Assembly (NCBI GenBank): GCA_003213015.1
Contig: QCOG01000002.1
Location: 72,001 to 136,000, forward strand
Length of the DNA stretch: 64,000 nt
Direction of reading: 5' to 3'
DNA from: Pelagibacteraceae bacterium AG-430-F16
Lineage (GTDB): Bacteria; Pseudomonadota; Alphaproteobacteria; Pelagibacterales; Pelagibacteraceae
A program made the translations under genes and the position numbers. Of the stretch, positions 34,678-44,638 are shown piece by piece (the first letter of the stretch is position 1; each line of letters begins with the position of its first letter). The notes beneath the pieces are model-generated. The model was given only the letters and a program-made list of their open reading frames with translations. It had not been told where the DNA came from and made no database searches.

Positions 34678-35574
34678 TTATATAGAGAGGTTGTAGGCAA
34701 AATTTTTACCCAAGTTTTCTTTAATCTCATTACAAAATCTTGCAGCATCTGCTCCGTTAATAATTCTGTGATCATAGGATAGTGACAGTGGAAGAATAAG
34801 TTTGTCACTTTTATCTTTTTGAAATATTTTTCCAATTCCTAATATGGCTACCTCAGGTGGATTTATTATAGGTGTAAAAAATGTTCCACCTATCCCACCA
34901 AGGCTAGTGATAGTTATTGAACCACCTTGAAATTCTTTTTTATCAATTTTTAAATTTCTACATTTATCACTTACCTCTTTTAATTTTTGAGATAAGTCAG
35001 ATATTTTAAATTTGTCGGCATCTCTTATTTTAGGAACCATAAGACCATGTGGAGTATCTACCGCAATACCAATATGAAAATATTTTTTTAATATAATTTG
35101 ATAATTTTCTTCATCTTTAATTGATGAATTGAATATAGGATATTTCATCATACTTTTCACCAATGCCTTAATTATAAAAGCAAGTGGAGTAACTTTCTTT
35201 TGCTCACCTGTGTAACCATCCTTTAAATTTTTACGGAAGTTTTCAAGTTCAGTAACATCAGCTTCATCATGGTGTGTAACATGTGGAATGGTTCTCCAAG
35301 ATTCGGATAACAACGGTGCCGCAAGCCTTTTCACTCTTGGCATTTCAACAATTTCTATTTCGCCAAATTCAGAGTGATCAACTAAGTTTTTTTTAGGTTC
35401 TGTTTTTTGGGTTTCTTCTACTAATATATTCTTTTTAGAATTTTTTATAAAATTTTTGACATCTTCCTCTGTTATTCTCCCGTTTCTTTGAGACCCTTTT
35501 AAGTTAGATATATCGGCCCCTAATTCACGTGCAAATTTTCTTACTTTTGGAGTAGCGAGTATTCTATTAAACAT
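34678..35574 (-). CDS. aceF: dihydrolipoyl acetyltransferase (PDH E2) lacking an N-terminal lipoyl domain
   Basis: Starts directly at the peripheral subunit-binding domain (ILATPKVRKFARELGADISNLKGSQRNGRITEEDV), followed by the catalytic domain ending in LSYDHRIINGADAARF. Confidence 0.88.
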   Translation of the reverse strand: MFNRILATPKVRKFARELGADISNLKGSQRNGRITEEDVKNFIKNSKKNILVEETQKTEPKKNLVDHSEFGEIEIVEMPRVKRLAAPLLSESWRTIPHVTHHDEADVTELENFRKNLKDGYTGEQKKVTPLAFIIKALVKSMMKYPIFNSSIKDEENYQIILKKYFHIGIAVDTPHGLMVPKIRDADKFKISDLSQKLKEVSDKCRNLKIDKKEFQGGSITITSLGGIGGTFFTPIINPPEVAILGIGKIFQKDKSDKLILPLSLSYDHRIINGADAARFCNEIKENLGKNFAYNLSI

Positions 35575-35576
35575 AA

Positions 35577-38500
35577 TTATAATTTTGTAGGTATAGGTTT
35601 ATTTTTATCAATGTTATATTTCTCAATAGCTTGTTCTGCATATTTTGAGGGGATTAATTGTTCTTTTGCTAAAACACTTAAAGCATAAGTAACGATATAT
35701 TTTTTATCAACCTCAAAGAAATTTCTTAGTTTTTCTCTACTATCACTTCTTCCATATCCATCTGTTCCTAGCGAATAAAAACTTTTGTTAGTAAAAGGTC
35801 TTATTTGATCTGATGTAATTCTCATATAGTCTGATGCAGCCAATATGGGGCCTTCGGAGTCCTTTAAACAATTTTCAACATATGTATTTTTAGGTTTTTC
35901 ATTTGGATTTAAAAGATTAAATCTCTCCACCTCCATACCGTCTTTTCTTAATTCATTAAAACTTGTCACACTCCACACATCACAATCAATTTTAAAATCT
36001 TTGTCTAATATGTCCGCCGCCTGCATCATTTCTCTTAAAATAGTTCCAGATCCTAATAGTTGAATTTTTGTTTTTTTGTTTTTTGAAATTTGTTTAATTT
36101 TATACATTCCTTTTAAGATTGCTTCTTCAATATTTTTATCTTTTGGTATTGCTGGATGCGGATAATTTTCATTCATTGTTGTAATATAATAAAAAACATT
36201 TTCCTTTTTTTCATACATTCTTCTTAAACCATCTCTGAATATTACAGCTAACTCATAAGCAAAGGTTGGGTCATAGGAAACACAATTTGGTATTGTGGAA
36301 GCAAGTAGATGGCTATGTCCATCTTGATGTTGTAATCCTTCTCCAGCCAAAGTTGTTCTTCCAGATGTAGCGCCTATAAGAAATCCTCTTGCCTGACTAT
36401 CCCCTGCAGCCCAGGCGAAATCACCGACTCTTTGAAAACCAAACATTGAATAGAACAAATATATTGGAATCATTTCTATATCATGATTAGTGTATGATGT
36501 TCCTGCTGCTATCCAAGATGACATAGAACCAGCCTCTGTTATTCCCTCCTCTAACACCTGTCCTGATTTATCTTCCCTGTAAGATGAGAGTAGTTTTGCG
36601 TCTACAGGCTCATACTTTTGACCTTCATGCGCGTAAATACCAATTTTTTGAAAAAAGCCCTCCATACCAAATGTTCTAGCCTCATCAGGAATTATAGGAA
36701 CTAATTTAGGTGAAACATTTTTATCTCTTAAGAGGTTTGTTAACATTCTAACCAGTGCCATAGTCGTCGACATTTCTTTAGTGCCTGTCGATTGTTTCAT
36801 CACATCGAAGATATCTTTTGGAGGAACTTTAATTGGTTTTGCAAAAGATGATCTTTCAGGAATGAAACCTCCGAGTTGAAGTCTCCTCTCTTTTAAATAT
36901 TTTATTTCTTGTGAGTCTTCTTTTGGTCTGTAGTATTCAATATTTTTTACCTGCTCGTCAGTTAAAGGAACATCAAATCGATCTCTGTAATAAAGTAAAT
37001 CGTCTACGTCCAATTTTTTTTGTTGATGGGTGGTATTAATACTTTCCCCAGATTTACCCATTCCATAACCTTTGATAGTTTTAGCAATGATCACTGTTGG
37101 AGTACCTTTATTTTCTACTGCTCTATGGTAAGCTGAATACACTTTATGTGGATCATGGCCTCCTCGATTAAGCTTCCATATATCTCTATCGGTTAAGCTG
37201 GAGACCATTTCTTTTAATTCTTTGTATTTTCCAAAAAATTTGTCTCTTACATATGCACCGCCCTTCGCCTTAAATGCTTGATACTCACCATCAACAGCTT
37301 CATTCATTCTTTTTACCAATAAACCTGTTTTATCTTTTGCTAATAATTGGTCCCAGTAAGATCCCCATATCACCTTTAATACGTTCCAACCGGCTCCTCT
37401 AAAAATTCCCTCAAGTTCTTGGATAATTTTACCATTACCTCTAACAGGTCCATCTAATCTTTGAAGATTGCAGTTAACCACAAATATTAGGTTGTCTAAT
37501 TTTTCTCTGGATGCTAATCCAATTGCACCTAAAGACTCTGGTTCATCCATTTCCCCATCTCCTAAAAAGGCCCAAACTTTTCTATTCTCATCTTTAATCA
37601 AACCTCTATTAATTAAATATTTCATAAATCTTGCTTGGTAGATCGCTAACATTGGACCAAGACCCATTGATACAGTTGGAAACTGCCAGTAGTTCGGCAT
37701 CAGCCAAGGATGAGGATAAGAAGACAAACCACCTGGTAAGACCTCCTGTCTAAAAGAGTCTAATTGTTTCTCAGTTAATCTTCCCTCTAAAAAAGATCTT
37801 GCATAAATTCCAGGAGCACTATGACCTTGGAAATATATTAAATCTCCACCAAACTTATTATTTTTTGCTCTCCAAAAATGATTCATACCAACGTCATATA
37901 ATGTTGCAGCTGAAGCAAAGGTTCCTATATGACCGCCAAGATCAGGGTTTTTTTTATTAGCTCGTACAACCATAGCAGCTGCATTCCATCTAATTAAAGA
38001 TCTTATTTTTCTTTCAATGTTTTGATCCCCTGAAGATTTTTTATCTTCTTCAGGAGGAATAGTATTTATGTAGGGTGTATTTCGAGATAAGACTAAATCT
38101 GAACCTTCTTTATAAGAATGCTCAATTAATTGTTTTATTAAATATTGAGCTCTTTCTTTACCGTCATTTTGAAGTACTGCAGATAAAGACTCTAGCCACT
38201 CTTTAGTTTCAGTTGGATCTAAATCATTGCCATCAGATATTATTTCAATATTTCTGGTTGGTATCTTTTTCTCTTGGCTTATAGTTTGTGTTTCAACAGG
38301 TTTTTCTTGTTCTACTTTTTGAGATTTTTCTGCATCTACAATTATTTTTTCAGTATCTTTAGGAATATCTAAATTTTTGACTTCTTTTTTTTCAGGTTCA
38401 GGTTTTTTTTCAGAAGCAGATTGAATTTCTACCAGTTTATCTCCCTTTGAAACTTTATCACCAACTTTTACTAAAATTTTTAATACTTCGCCCTCTTCTG

Positions 38501-38648
38501 TGCTTGGTACTTCTACGCTTGATTTATCACTTTCAAGTGTAACAATAGAATCATTTTTTTGAATTTTTTGACCCTCTTTTACAAGAACTTCTATGATTTC
38601 TACGTTATCAAAATCTCCTATATCAGGTACTAGAATGTCTTTTTTCAT
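35577..38648 (-). CDS. aceE: homodimeric-type pyruvate dehydrogenase E1 with N-terminal lipoyl domain
   Basis: aa 1-80 is a lipoyl domain (VTLESDKSSVEVPST, K42); about aa 81-135 is a Lys/Glu/Pro/Gln-rich linker; from about aa 138 full-length AceE (LDPTETKEWLESLSAVLQNDGKERAQYLI, GDGEMDEPES, TIKGYGMGKSGE). Confidence 0.93.
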   Translation of the reverse strand: MKKDILVPDIGDFDNVEIIEVLVKEGQKIQKNDSIVTLESDKSSVEVPSTEEGEVLKILVKVGDKVSKGDKLVEIQSASEKKPEPEKKEVKNLDIPKDTEKIIVDAEKSQKVEQEKPVETQTISQEKKIPTRNIEIISDGNDLDPTETKEWLESLSAVLQNDGKERAQYLIKQLIEHSYKEGSDLVLSRNTPYINTIPPEEDKKSSGDQNIERKIRSLIRWNAAAMVVRANKKNPDLGGHIGTFASAATLYDVGMNHFWRAKNNKFGGDLIYFQGHSAPGIYARSFLEGRLTEKQLDSFRQEVLPGGLSSYPHPWLMPNYWQFPTVSMGLGPMLAIYQARFMKYLINRGLIKDENRKVWAFLGDGEMDEPESLGAIGLASREKLDNLIFVVNCNLQRLDGPVRGNGKIIQELEGIFRGAGWNVLKVIWGSYWDQLLAKDKTGLLVKRMNEAVDGEYQAFKAKGGAYVRDKFFGKYKELKEMVSSLTDRDIWKLNRGGHDPHKVYSAYHRAVENKGTPTVIIAKTIKGYGMGKSGESINTTHQQKKLDVDDLLYYRDRFDVPLTDEQVKNIEYYRPKEDSQEIKYLKERRLQLGGFIPERSSFAKPIKVPPKDIFDVMKQSTGTKEMSTTMALVRMLTNLLRDKNVSPKLVPIIPDEARTFGMEGFFQKIGIYAHEGQKYEPVDAKLLSSYREDKSGQVLEEGITEAGSMSSWIAAGTSYTNHDIEMIPIYLFYSMFGFQRVGDFAWAAGDSQARGFLIGATSGRTTLAGEGLQHQDGHSHLLASTIPNCVSYDPTFAYELAVIFRDGLRRMYEKKENVFYYITTMNENYPHPAIPKDKNIEEAILKGMYKIKQISKNKKTKIQLLGSGTILREMMQAADILDKDFKIDCDVWSVTSFNELRKDGMEVERFNLLNPNEKPKNTYVENCLKDSEGPILAASDYMRITSDQIRPFTNKSFYSLGTDGYGRSDSREKLRNFFEVDKKYIVTYALSVLAKEQLIPSKYAEQAIEKYNIDKNKPIPTKL

Positions 38649-38723
38649 CTATTTTTTTTAAAGATCAATATTTTAACATATTTATATCTTTTTTTCGTCA
38701 TCCTAAAATGAGTTTATTAGCTT

Positions 38724-38840
38724 ATGTTAAAAATATTTATTAATTTTATTAAGAAAAAGCCTAATTATAAAAATTTAGATGCAAAAATTTGGATACAAAA
38801 AATCATTCTAAATAAATATTATAAATCACTCAAATATTAA
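38724..38840 (+). CDS. possible 38-aa basic small protein
   Basis: ATG-TAA reading frame MLKIFINFIKKKPNYKNLDAKIWIQKIILNKYYKSLKY in an otherwise empty gap; no homolog recognised. Confidence 0.2.
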   Translation: MLKIFINFIKKKPNYKNLDAKIWIQKIILNKYYKSLKY

Positions 38841-39943
38841 TCTTTTTCTATACACATCGAAATTCCCATCCCTCCTCCGATGCATAGTGTTGCCAAACCT
38901 TTTTTTCCATTCATTTTTTTTAATTCATTAAGAAGTGTAACAAGAATTCTTGCTCCAGAGGCTCCTATAGGATGACCAAGTGCTATTGCTCCACCATTTA
39001 CATTTACTTTTTCTTTTGGAATCTTTAATTCTTTGATTACTGCAATACTTTGAGCGGCAAACGCTTCATTTATTTCAATTAAGTCCAAATCTTTTACATT
39101 CCATTTTGCTATTTCAAGAGCTTTGTTTGATGAGGGGATTGGCCCTAACCCCATCATTGATGGATCAACACCGCAAGTTGCCCAAGATACAATCTTTCCT
39201 AATATTTCTAGATTATTTTTTTCAGCTAACTCTCTTCTTGTTAATACCACTGCAGCTGCTCCATCATTGATACCAGATGAATTTCCAGGAGTGACAGTTC
39301 CTTTTTCCTTAAAAACAGAATTTAATTTTGATAGGTCGTTAATTGTAATTCCAGTTCTTGGATGTTCATCGATATCGTCATTAATAATTTCATCATCAAA
39401 TTTTTTTTTGTTCATTGCTAAATTTGCTTTCTGTTGAGACTGAAGTGCAAATTCATCTTGTTCTTGTCTTGATATATTATATTTTACAGCAACATTTTCA
39501 GCTGTAACACCCATATGATAATTATAAAAAGCATCCGTCAAACCATCTTTCATCATTTGATCATGAATTGAATTAGTCATACTTTCTTGACCACCGGCAA
39601 TTATAAAGTTTGCAGAATTTGTTAGTAATGATTGATATCCATTTACAATCGATCGTAGTCCAGATCCACACACCTGGTTGATAATTATTGCAGTCTTTTC
39701 TTTTGGAATTCCAGAATTAATAGCTGCTTGTCTTGCTGGATTTTGTCCACATGATCCTGTCAAAACTTGTCCTAATATTACCTCGTCAATTTCATCTACC
39801 TTTAACTTAGTCTTTTCAATTAAACTTTTAATTACCAACGAGCCTAAGTTATGAGCCTGCAGATCTTTATAAATACCTTTATATCTTCCTATGGCTGATC
39901 TTTGAGCTGCAACAAAAACAATATCTTTAGAATTTTTTGACAT
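38837..39943 (-). CDS. acetyl-CoA acetyltransferase (thiolase)
   Basis: NQVCGSGLRSIV active site, NVNGGAIALGHPIGASGARI, LCIGGGMGISMCIEK. Confidence 0.93.
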   Translation of the reverse strand: MSKNSKDIVFVAAQRSAIGRYKGIYKDLQAHNLGSLVIKSLIEKTKLKVDEIDEVILGQVLTGSCGQNPARQAAINSGIPKEKTAIIINQVCGSGLRSIVNGYQSLLTNSANFIIAGGQESMTNSIHDQMMKDGLTDAFYNYHMGVTAENVAVKYNISRQEQDEFALQSQQKANLAMNKKKFDDEIINDDIDEHPRTGITINDLSKLNSVFKEKGTVTPGNSSGINDGAAAVVLTRRELAEKNNLEILGKIVSWATCGVDPSMMGLGPIPSSNKALEIAKWNVKDLDLIEINEAFAAQSIAVIKELKIPKEKVNVNGGAIALGHPIGASGARILVTLLNELKKMNGKKGLATLCIGGGMGISMCIEKD

Positions 39944-40006
39944 TAATATAGAATAATTATTTATTTAAAAATTACATTATTAAATATGATTTTTTTTTAT
40001 AATACA

Positions 40007-40083
40007 GCGCCTGTAGCTCAACTGGATAGAGCGCTTGGCTACGGACCAGGAGGTTCTGGGTTCGACTCCTAGCAGGCGCACCA
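40007..40083 (+). tRNA. tRNA-Arg (ACG anticodon)
   Basis: GCGCCTGTAGCTCAACTGGATAGAGCGCTTGGCTACGGACCAGGAGGTTCTGGGTTCGACTCCTAGCAGGCGCACCA; 77 nt, paired acceptor, encoded CCA. Confidence 0.97.
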
Positions 40084-40087
40084 AATT

Positions 40088-40171
40088 ATGAAAATCTCTT
40101 TACAATCAAGTGTTGTATATTTTTTTACTATAGTGTTAATAGTTCTAATTTTATTAACAATATTTTTATAA
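40088..40171 (+). CDS. possible 27-aa single-TM small protein
   Basis: MKISLQSSVVYFFTIVLIVLILLTIFL between tRNA-Arg and the thioesterase gene; hydrophobic helix after a short polar N-terminus. Confidence 0.35.
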   Translation: MKISLQSSVVYFFTIVLIVLILLTIFL

Positions 40172-40174
40172 ACA

Positions 40175-40576
40175 ATGGAAAAAAAATTCGAACAAATCAG
40201 CAAAGTTTCTGGTTTTATGAAACACAATGGTGGTCTTCTTTTTAGAGATTTATCCGAGACTGAGTTTGAATTTAAAAGTACAATACAAAAAATTCATTTA
40301 AATAGAAGAGACATTACCCATGGAGGTTTTATTTGTTCTTTAATTGATGCAGGCGCTGGAACTGCTGTATATAGAGCTAGCAATAATCAATCATGTGTAA
40401 CAGTTTCATTGGATGTTAAATTTATAGCACCATCAAGATTAGGAGATGAAATAGTTGGAAAAGTAAAAATCTTAAAAAAAACAAAGTCGATGTTATTTGT
40501 TAGTTGTAACTTATATATAAATAAAAACGTTATTGCATCAGCAACTGGTGTCTGGAAAGTAATAAGAAAAATATGA
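40175..40576 (+). CDS. PaaI-like hotdog-fold thioesterase
   Basis: DITHGGFICSLIDAGAGTAVYRA, SLDVKFIAPSRLGDEIVGKVKILKKTKSMLFVSCNLY. Confidence 0.88.
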   Translation: MEKKFEQISKVSGFMKHNGGLLFRDLSETEFEFKSTIQKIHLNRRDITHGGFICSLIDAGAGTAVYRASNNQSCVTVSLDVKFIAPSRLGDEIVGKVKILKKTKSMLFVSCNLYINKNVIASATGVWKVIRKI

Positions 40577-41271
40577 TCGGAATTTTGGGGGGTATGGGTA
40601 CACAGGCTGGTTTAGATATTTGCAACAAAATAGCTATTTTGCACAGAGGAAAACAAGATCAACAATACCCAAAATTTTTATTATACAACAAATCAGACAC
40701 ACCTAAGAGGCCTGAAAATTTAAAAAAATACTACAACGTTCTAAAAGAATTAGTTAAAGGCTGTAAATTATTAGAAAAAAATAAATGTAAGTTTATTGTT
40801 ATGCCGTGTAACACAGCACATTTTTGGTATGATGATTTAAAGAAGAAAGTTAAAATACCTATTTTAAGTATGCCAGAAGAAGTTTATAATCATACAAAAA
40901 AAAGTTGCAAGATTAATTCTCAAATTGGAATACTTGCTACAGAAGCTACCTTAAATACAAAAATTTATCATAAATATTTCAATAAAAGATTTAAACTATT
41001 ATCACCACCTATAAAAATTCAAAAAAAAAATGTAAACAAGGCAATCAAATTTGTAAAAATGGGCAATGTCAGAAAGGCAGAAAAAATAATTAAGCCTGCA
41101 ATTGATTATCTTATTAAAGTAAAATGTAAAAAAATAATCTTAGGATGCACAGAATTACCTATAGCAATTTTTGCATTCAAATCTTTTAAAAAAGCAAAAA
41201 AGTCAAAAATTTTTATAGATCCAAATTTGATACTAGCAAACACTTGTGTAAATAAATATAAGGCTGCATAA
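40573..41271 (+). CDS. aspartate/glutamate racemase family protein
   Basis: MIGILGGMGTQAGLDICNKI, FIVMPCNTAHFWYDDL, IILGCTELPIAI; both catalytic Cys motifs present. Confidence 0.92.
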   Translation: MIGILGGMGTQAGLDICNKIAILHRGKQDQQYPKFLLYNKSDTPKRPENLKKYYNVLKELVKGCKLLEKNKCKFIVMPCNTAHFWYDDLKKKVKIPILSMPEEVYNHTKKSCKINSQIGILATEATLNTKIYHKYFNKRFKLLSPPIKIQKKNVNKAIKFVKMGNVRKAEKIIKPAIDYLIKVKCKKIILGCTELPIAIFAFKSFKKAKKSKIFIDPNLILANTCVNKYKAA

Positions 41272-41412
41272 TCAGAACAAATATGTTAATATCGAAAAAA
41301 AAATAAAAATGAGAACTTTTATCTGAGTGATTCGGACTTGTTTTAGACTATTTTTGTTCTTAAGCGGTAACTATATATAGTATTAAAAAAATTTAACACA
41401 CCAAAAGTTGAA

Positions 41413-43893
41413 ATGACGAAAAATAAAATAACTGCTGTTCTCGGGCCTACCAACACAGGTAAAACCTTTCTGGCTATTGAAACAATGTTATCTTTTAGCT
41501 CTGGAATGATGGGTTTTCCCTTGAGGCTTTTAGCGAGGGAAGTTTATGACAAAGTTATTAAAAAAACTGATCCGAATAAAGTTGCATTAATCACAGGTGA
41601 AGAAAAAATAATTCCTTCAAACGCTAAGTATTATTTTTGCACTGTAGAGTCTATGCCTATTGAAAAAGATTTAGAATTCGTCGGCATAGACGAAATTCAA
41701 ATGTGCTCTGACCATGAAAGAGGTCATATTTTCACTGACAGATTATTGAATTTAAGAGGTGAAAAATTAACAATGTTCATGGGATCAAACTCAATGAAAA
41801 ATATTATTGATAAATTAGATGGAGATATTGAGTATATCGATAGAAAAAGACTGTCTAAATTAACTTACTCAGGTCACAAAAAAATTTCCCGAATAGATAG
41901 GAAAAGCGTAATTATAGCATTTTCAGCCGAAGAAGTTTATGCAATTGCCGAATTAATAAGGCGTCAAAAGGGTGGGGCTGCAATTGTGATGGGGTCTTTA
42001 AGTCCTAAGACAAGAAATTCACAAGTACAACTATATCAATCTGGGGATGTCGACTATCTTGTTGCAACTGATGCAATTGGTATGGGAATAAACATGGATT
42101 TAAATAATGTTTTTTTTTCAAGTATAAAAAAATTTGATGGTAAAAAAATACGGAGACTTAGGTTATCCGAAATTGCACAAATCGCTGGAAGAGCAGGCAG
42201 ATATCTTAATGATGGTTCCTTTGGAATAACAGGCGAATGTGGCGAGATAAGTCCTGAGGAAATTGAATTACTTGAAACTCATAAAATTGACGACATAAAT
42301 ATAATTTTTTGGAGGAATCCAAATTTAAATTTTAAAAATGGACAAGCGCTAATTAAATCCTTAGAGGAGAAGCCGAATAAACCCTGGCTAAAAAGAATTT
42401 CAGAGTGTGAGGACGAAAAAGTTTTAAAATATATTTTAAAAGATACTGAAAAATTACAAATTTTTAATAATGAAAATGAATTAAAATTATTGTGGGAATG
42501 CTGCCAGATTCCTGATTTTGTAAAAAAAACTTATGGAAATCATTTAGAAGTAATTGGAAAAGTATTTAATTTTTTAAGAGAAAAAACAGGGAAAATTTCT
42601 AATAAATACATGAAGGAACAACTTTCAATTTTAGACAAAGTTGATGGAAATGTAGATTCTATATCGAATCGAATTGCAAACGTAAGAACATGGTCTTATG
42701 TTTCTAACAAAAATGGGTGGGTAGAAAATCAAGATTATTGGGTAAAAAGAACAAAATCTTTAGAGGATAAATTATCTGATAGATTGCACGAAGAGCTTAC
42801 TAAGAGTTTTATAGATAAACGTGCAAGTGTACTAGCAAGAGGTTTAAAACAAGATATCTCCTTTGAGACACAAATTAAAAATGATGGAGAAGTTTTGATC
42901 AACAATCAATTCATTGGAAAGTTAAAAGGTCTAAAGCTTGAATTAGATTTTAAAGTTGGTGATTTAGAAACTGATATAAAATCTTTAAAAAAAGCTGCAA
43001 GACAAAATGTAAGCCCGGAAATTTCAAAAAGAATTAATCAAATAATTGAAGGAAAACAAATTGAATTAAAAGAAGATAGAAAAATTTATTGGAATAATTT
43101 TCCCATAGCAATGCTTTCTAAAGGTGCAGATTACCTTTCTCCAGAACTAAATTTAATTGTTGATGACATTGTGGAAAATGAAGAAAAATTTAAACTTCAC
43201 TCTTATCTAAAAAAATGGCTAGACACAAAAATTGCTGATGAATTAGATAGTTTATTTCAACTTAAGAGTATTAATTCAGTTAATGCTCAAATAAGGGCTT
43301 TATCTTATCAATTATATGAAAACAACGGTGTAGTAAAAAGAGAGGAGGTTTTAAATATCATTAATAATATAGGCCAAGATGAGAGAAAAATACTTAGAAA
43401 TTTAGGTGTAAAATTTGGCAGGTATCACATATTCTTATTCAAGCTTTTTAAACCGAGTGTTGTCTCTTTAAGAATTCTACTCTGGAAGAATTTCAATGGA
43501 GAAGACTTAAATTTATTTCCTCCTACTTTTGGATTAAATTTTGTGAATAACGTTAAATACAAAAACAAAAAATTTATGCTTTTATGTGGATTTGAAAAAT
43601 TTGAGAACTTTTTTGTTAGAATTGATATTTTAGAAAGATTGTTTATCGAAATAATAAACTCTAATGAAAATAAATCTGATAAAATAAAACTATTACCTAA
43701 AATGTTAAATTTGCTCGGTTGTAACAAAGATAGTTTTATAAAAGTCATTAAATTAATGGGATATAAAGTGTTTGATGAAAAAAATGAAACGTTTTTTAAA
43801 TATAAACCTTTTAAAAAGATTAAAAAAAGTTTAGATTTAAAAATTAAAAAAAATAATCCCTTTGAAGCATTAAAACAACTAGATCTAAAATGA
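41413..43893 (+). CDS. Suv3-like ATP-dependent helicase
   Basis: AVLGPTNTGKTFLAIETM Walker A, VGIDEIQMCSDHERGHIFTDRLL, VATDAIGMGINMDLNNVFFSSIKKFDG, QIAGRAGR. Confidence 0.9.
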   Translation: MTKNKITAVLGPTNTGKTFLAIETMLSFSSGMMGFPLRLLAREVYDKVIKKTDPNKVALITGEEKIIPSNAKYYFCTVESMPIEKDLEFVGIDEIQMCSDHERGHIFTDRLLNLRGEKLTMFMGSNSMKNIIDKLDGDIEYIDRKRLSKLTYSGHKKISRIDRKSVIIAFSAEEVYAIAELIRRQKGGAAIVMGSLSPKTRNSQVQLYQSGDVDYLVATDAIGMGINMDLNNVFFSSIKKFDGKKIRRLRLSEIAQIAGRAGRYLNDGSFGITGECGEISPEEIELLETHKIDDINIIFWRNPNLNFKNGQALIKSLEEKPNKPWLKRISECEDEKVLKYILKDTEKLQIFNNENELKLLWECCQIPDFVKKTYGNHLEVIGKVFNFLREKTGKISNKYMKEQLSILDKVDGNVDSISNRIANVRTWSYVSNKNGWVENQDYWVKRTKSLEDKLSDRLHEELTKSFIDKRASVLARGLKQDISFETQIKNDGEVLINNQFIGKLKGLKLELDFKVGDLETDIKSLKKAARQNVSPEISKRINQIIEGKQIELKEDRKIYWNNFPIAMLSKGADYLSPELNLIVDDIVENEEKFKLHSYLKKWLDTKIADELDSLFQLKSINSVNAQIRALSYQLYENNGVVKREEVLNIINNIGQDERKILRNLGVKFGRYHIFLFKLFKPSVVSLRILLWKNFNGEDLNLFPPTFGLNFVNNVKYKNKKFMLLCGFEKFENFFVRIDILERLFIEIINSNENKSDKIKLLPKMLNLLGCNKDSFIKVIKLMGYKVFDEKNETFFKYKPFKKIKKSLDLKIKKNNPFEALKQLDLK

Positions 43894-44312
43894 TATTTAA
43901 ATTTTTAAATAAAAATAAGGAAAAAACTGGCTCAAAAGTAGAGTCTATTAACATTGCTTGTCTTTTAATTCATGCAGCTAAAATAGACGAAAATTACACT
44001 TCAGAAGAAAGAGAAATGATTAAAAAAACAGTAAAGAAATTATTCCCTGATTTAGATAATTTAGATGAGATTATTACAAACGCTGAGCAAAAAGAAAATG
44101 ACTCTAATCATATTCAAGAATTTACTAAGGAGGTAAAGTCTTTGAGTACAGAAAATAAGATTATTATTATTGAGACGTTATGGAGAATAATATTATCAGA
44201 TGGAAAATCAGACATTTATGAAAATAACCTTATGAGACGTTTAGCTGGGTTGCTTTATTTAGATGATAAGATAGTTGGTGAAACTAAAGTTAAAGTGCTT
44301 AATAACAAATAA
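43890..44312 (+). CDS. TerB-family protein
   Basis: [30 protein letters not shown] ... [32 protein letters not shown] matches the TerB helical pattern. Confidence 0.75.
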   Translation: MIFKFLNKNKEKTGSKVESINIACLLIHAAKIDENYTSEEREMIKKTVKKLFPDLDNLDEIITNAEQKENDSNHIQEFTKEVKSLSTENKIIIIETLWRIILSDGKSDIYENNLMRRLAGLLYLDDKIVGETKVKVLNNK

Positions 44313-44638
44313 TGACTTACATAGTAAACGACAAGTGTATTAAATGTAAACTAATGGATTGTGTAGAAGTATGTCCTGTTGATTGTTTTTACGAGGGAAA
44401 AAATATGCTTGTAATTAAACCAGATGAATGTATAGATTGTGGCGTTTGTGAACCTGAGTGTCCAGTTGATGCGATTAAACCAGATACAGAAGATGGAAGT
44501 GAAAAATGGTTAGAGTTAAACAAGAAGTATTCAGAGATTTGGCCAAATATTTCAGAAAAAAAAGATCCACCAATAGATAACGAGAAATATAAAAATGAAG
44601 AAAATAAATTTGAAAAGTATTTTAAAGAAAACCTTTGA
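44312..44638 (+). CDS. fdxA: 7Fe ferredoxin (FdxA type)
   Basis: [54 protein letters not shown]. Confidence 0.95.
   Translation: MTYIVNDKCIKCKLMDCVEVCPVDCFYEGKNMLVIKPDECIDCGVCEPECPVDAIKPDTEDGSEKWLELNKKYSEIWPNISEKKDPPIDNEKYKNEENKFEKYFKENL

Noticed and set aside
34678-34800. HRIING instead of HxxxDG in the E2 catalytic motif as a possible inactivating mutation
   Set aside because: Asn at this position is known in Azotobacter/Pseudomonas-type AceF, so it supports a gamma-type origin rather than loss of activity.
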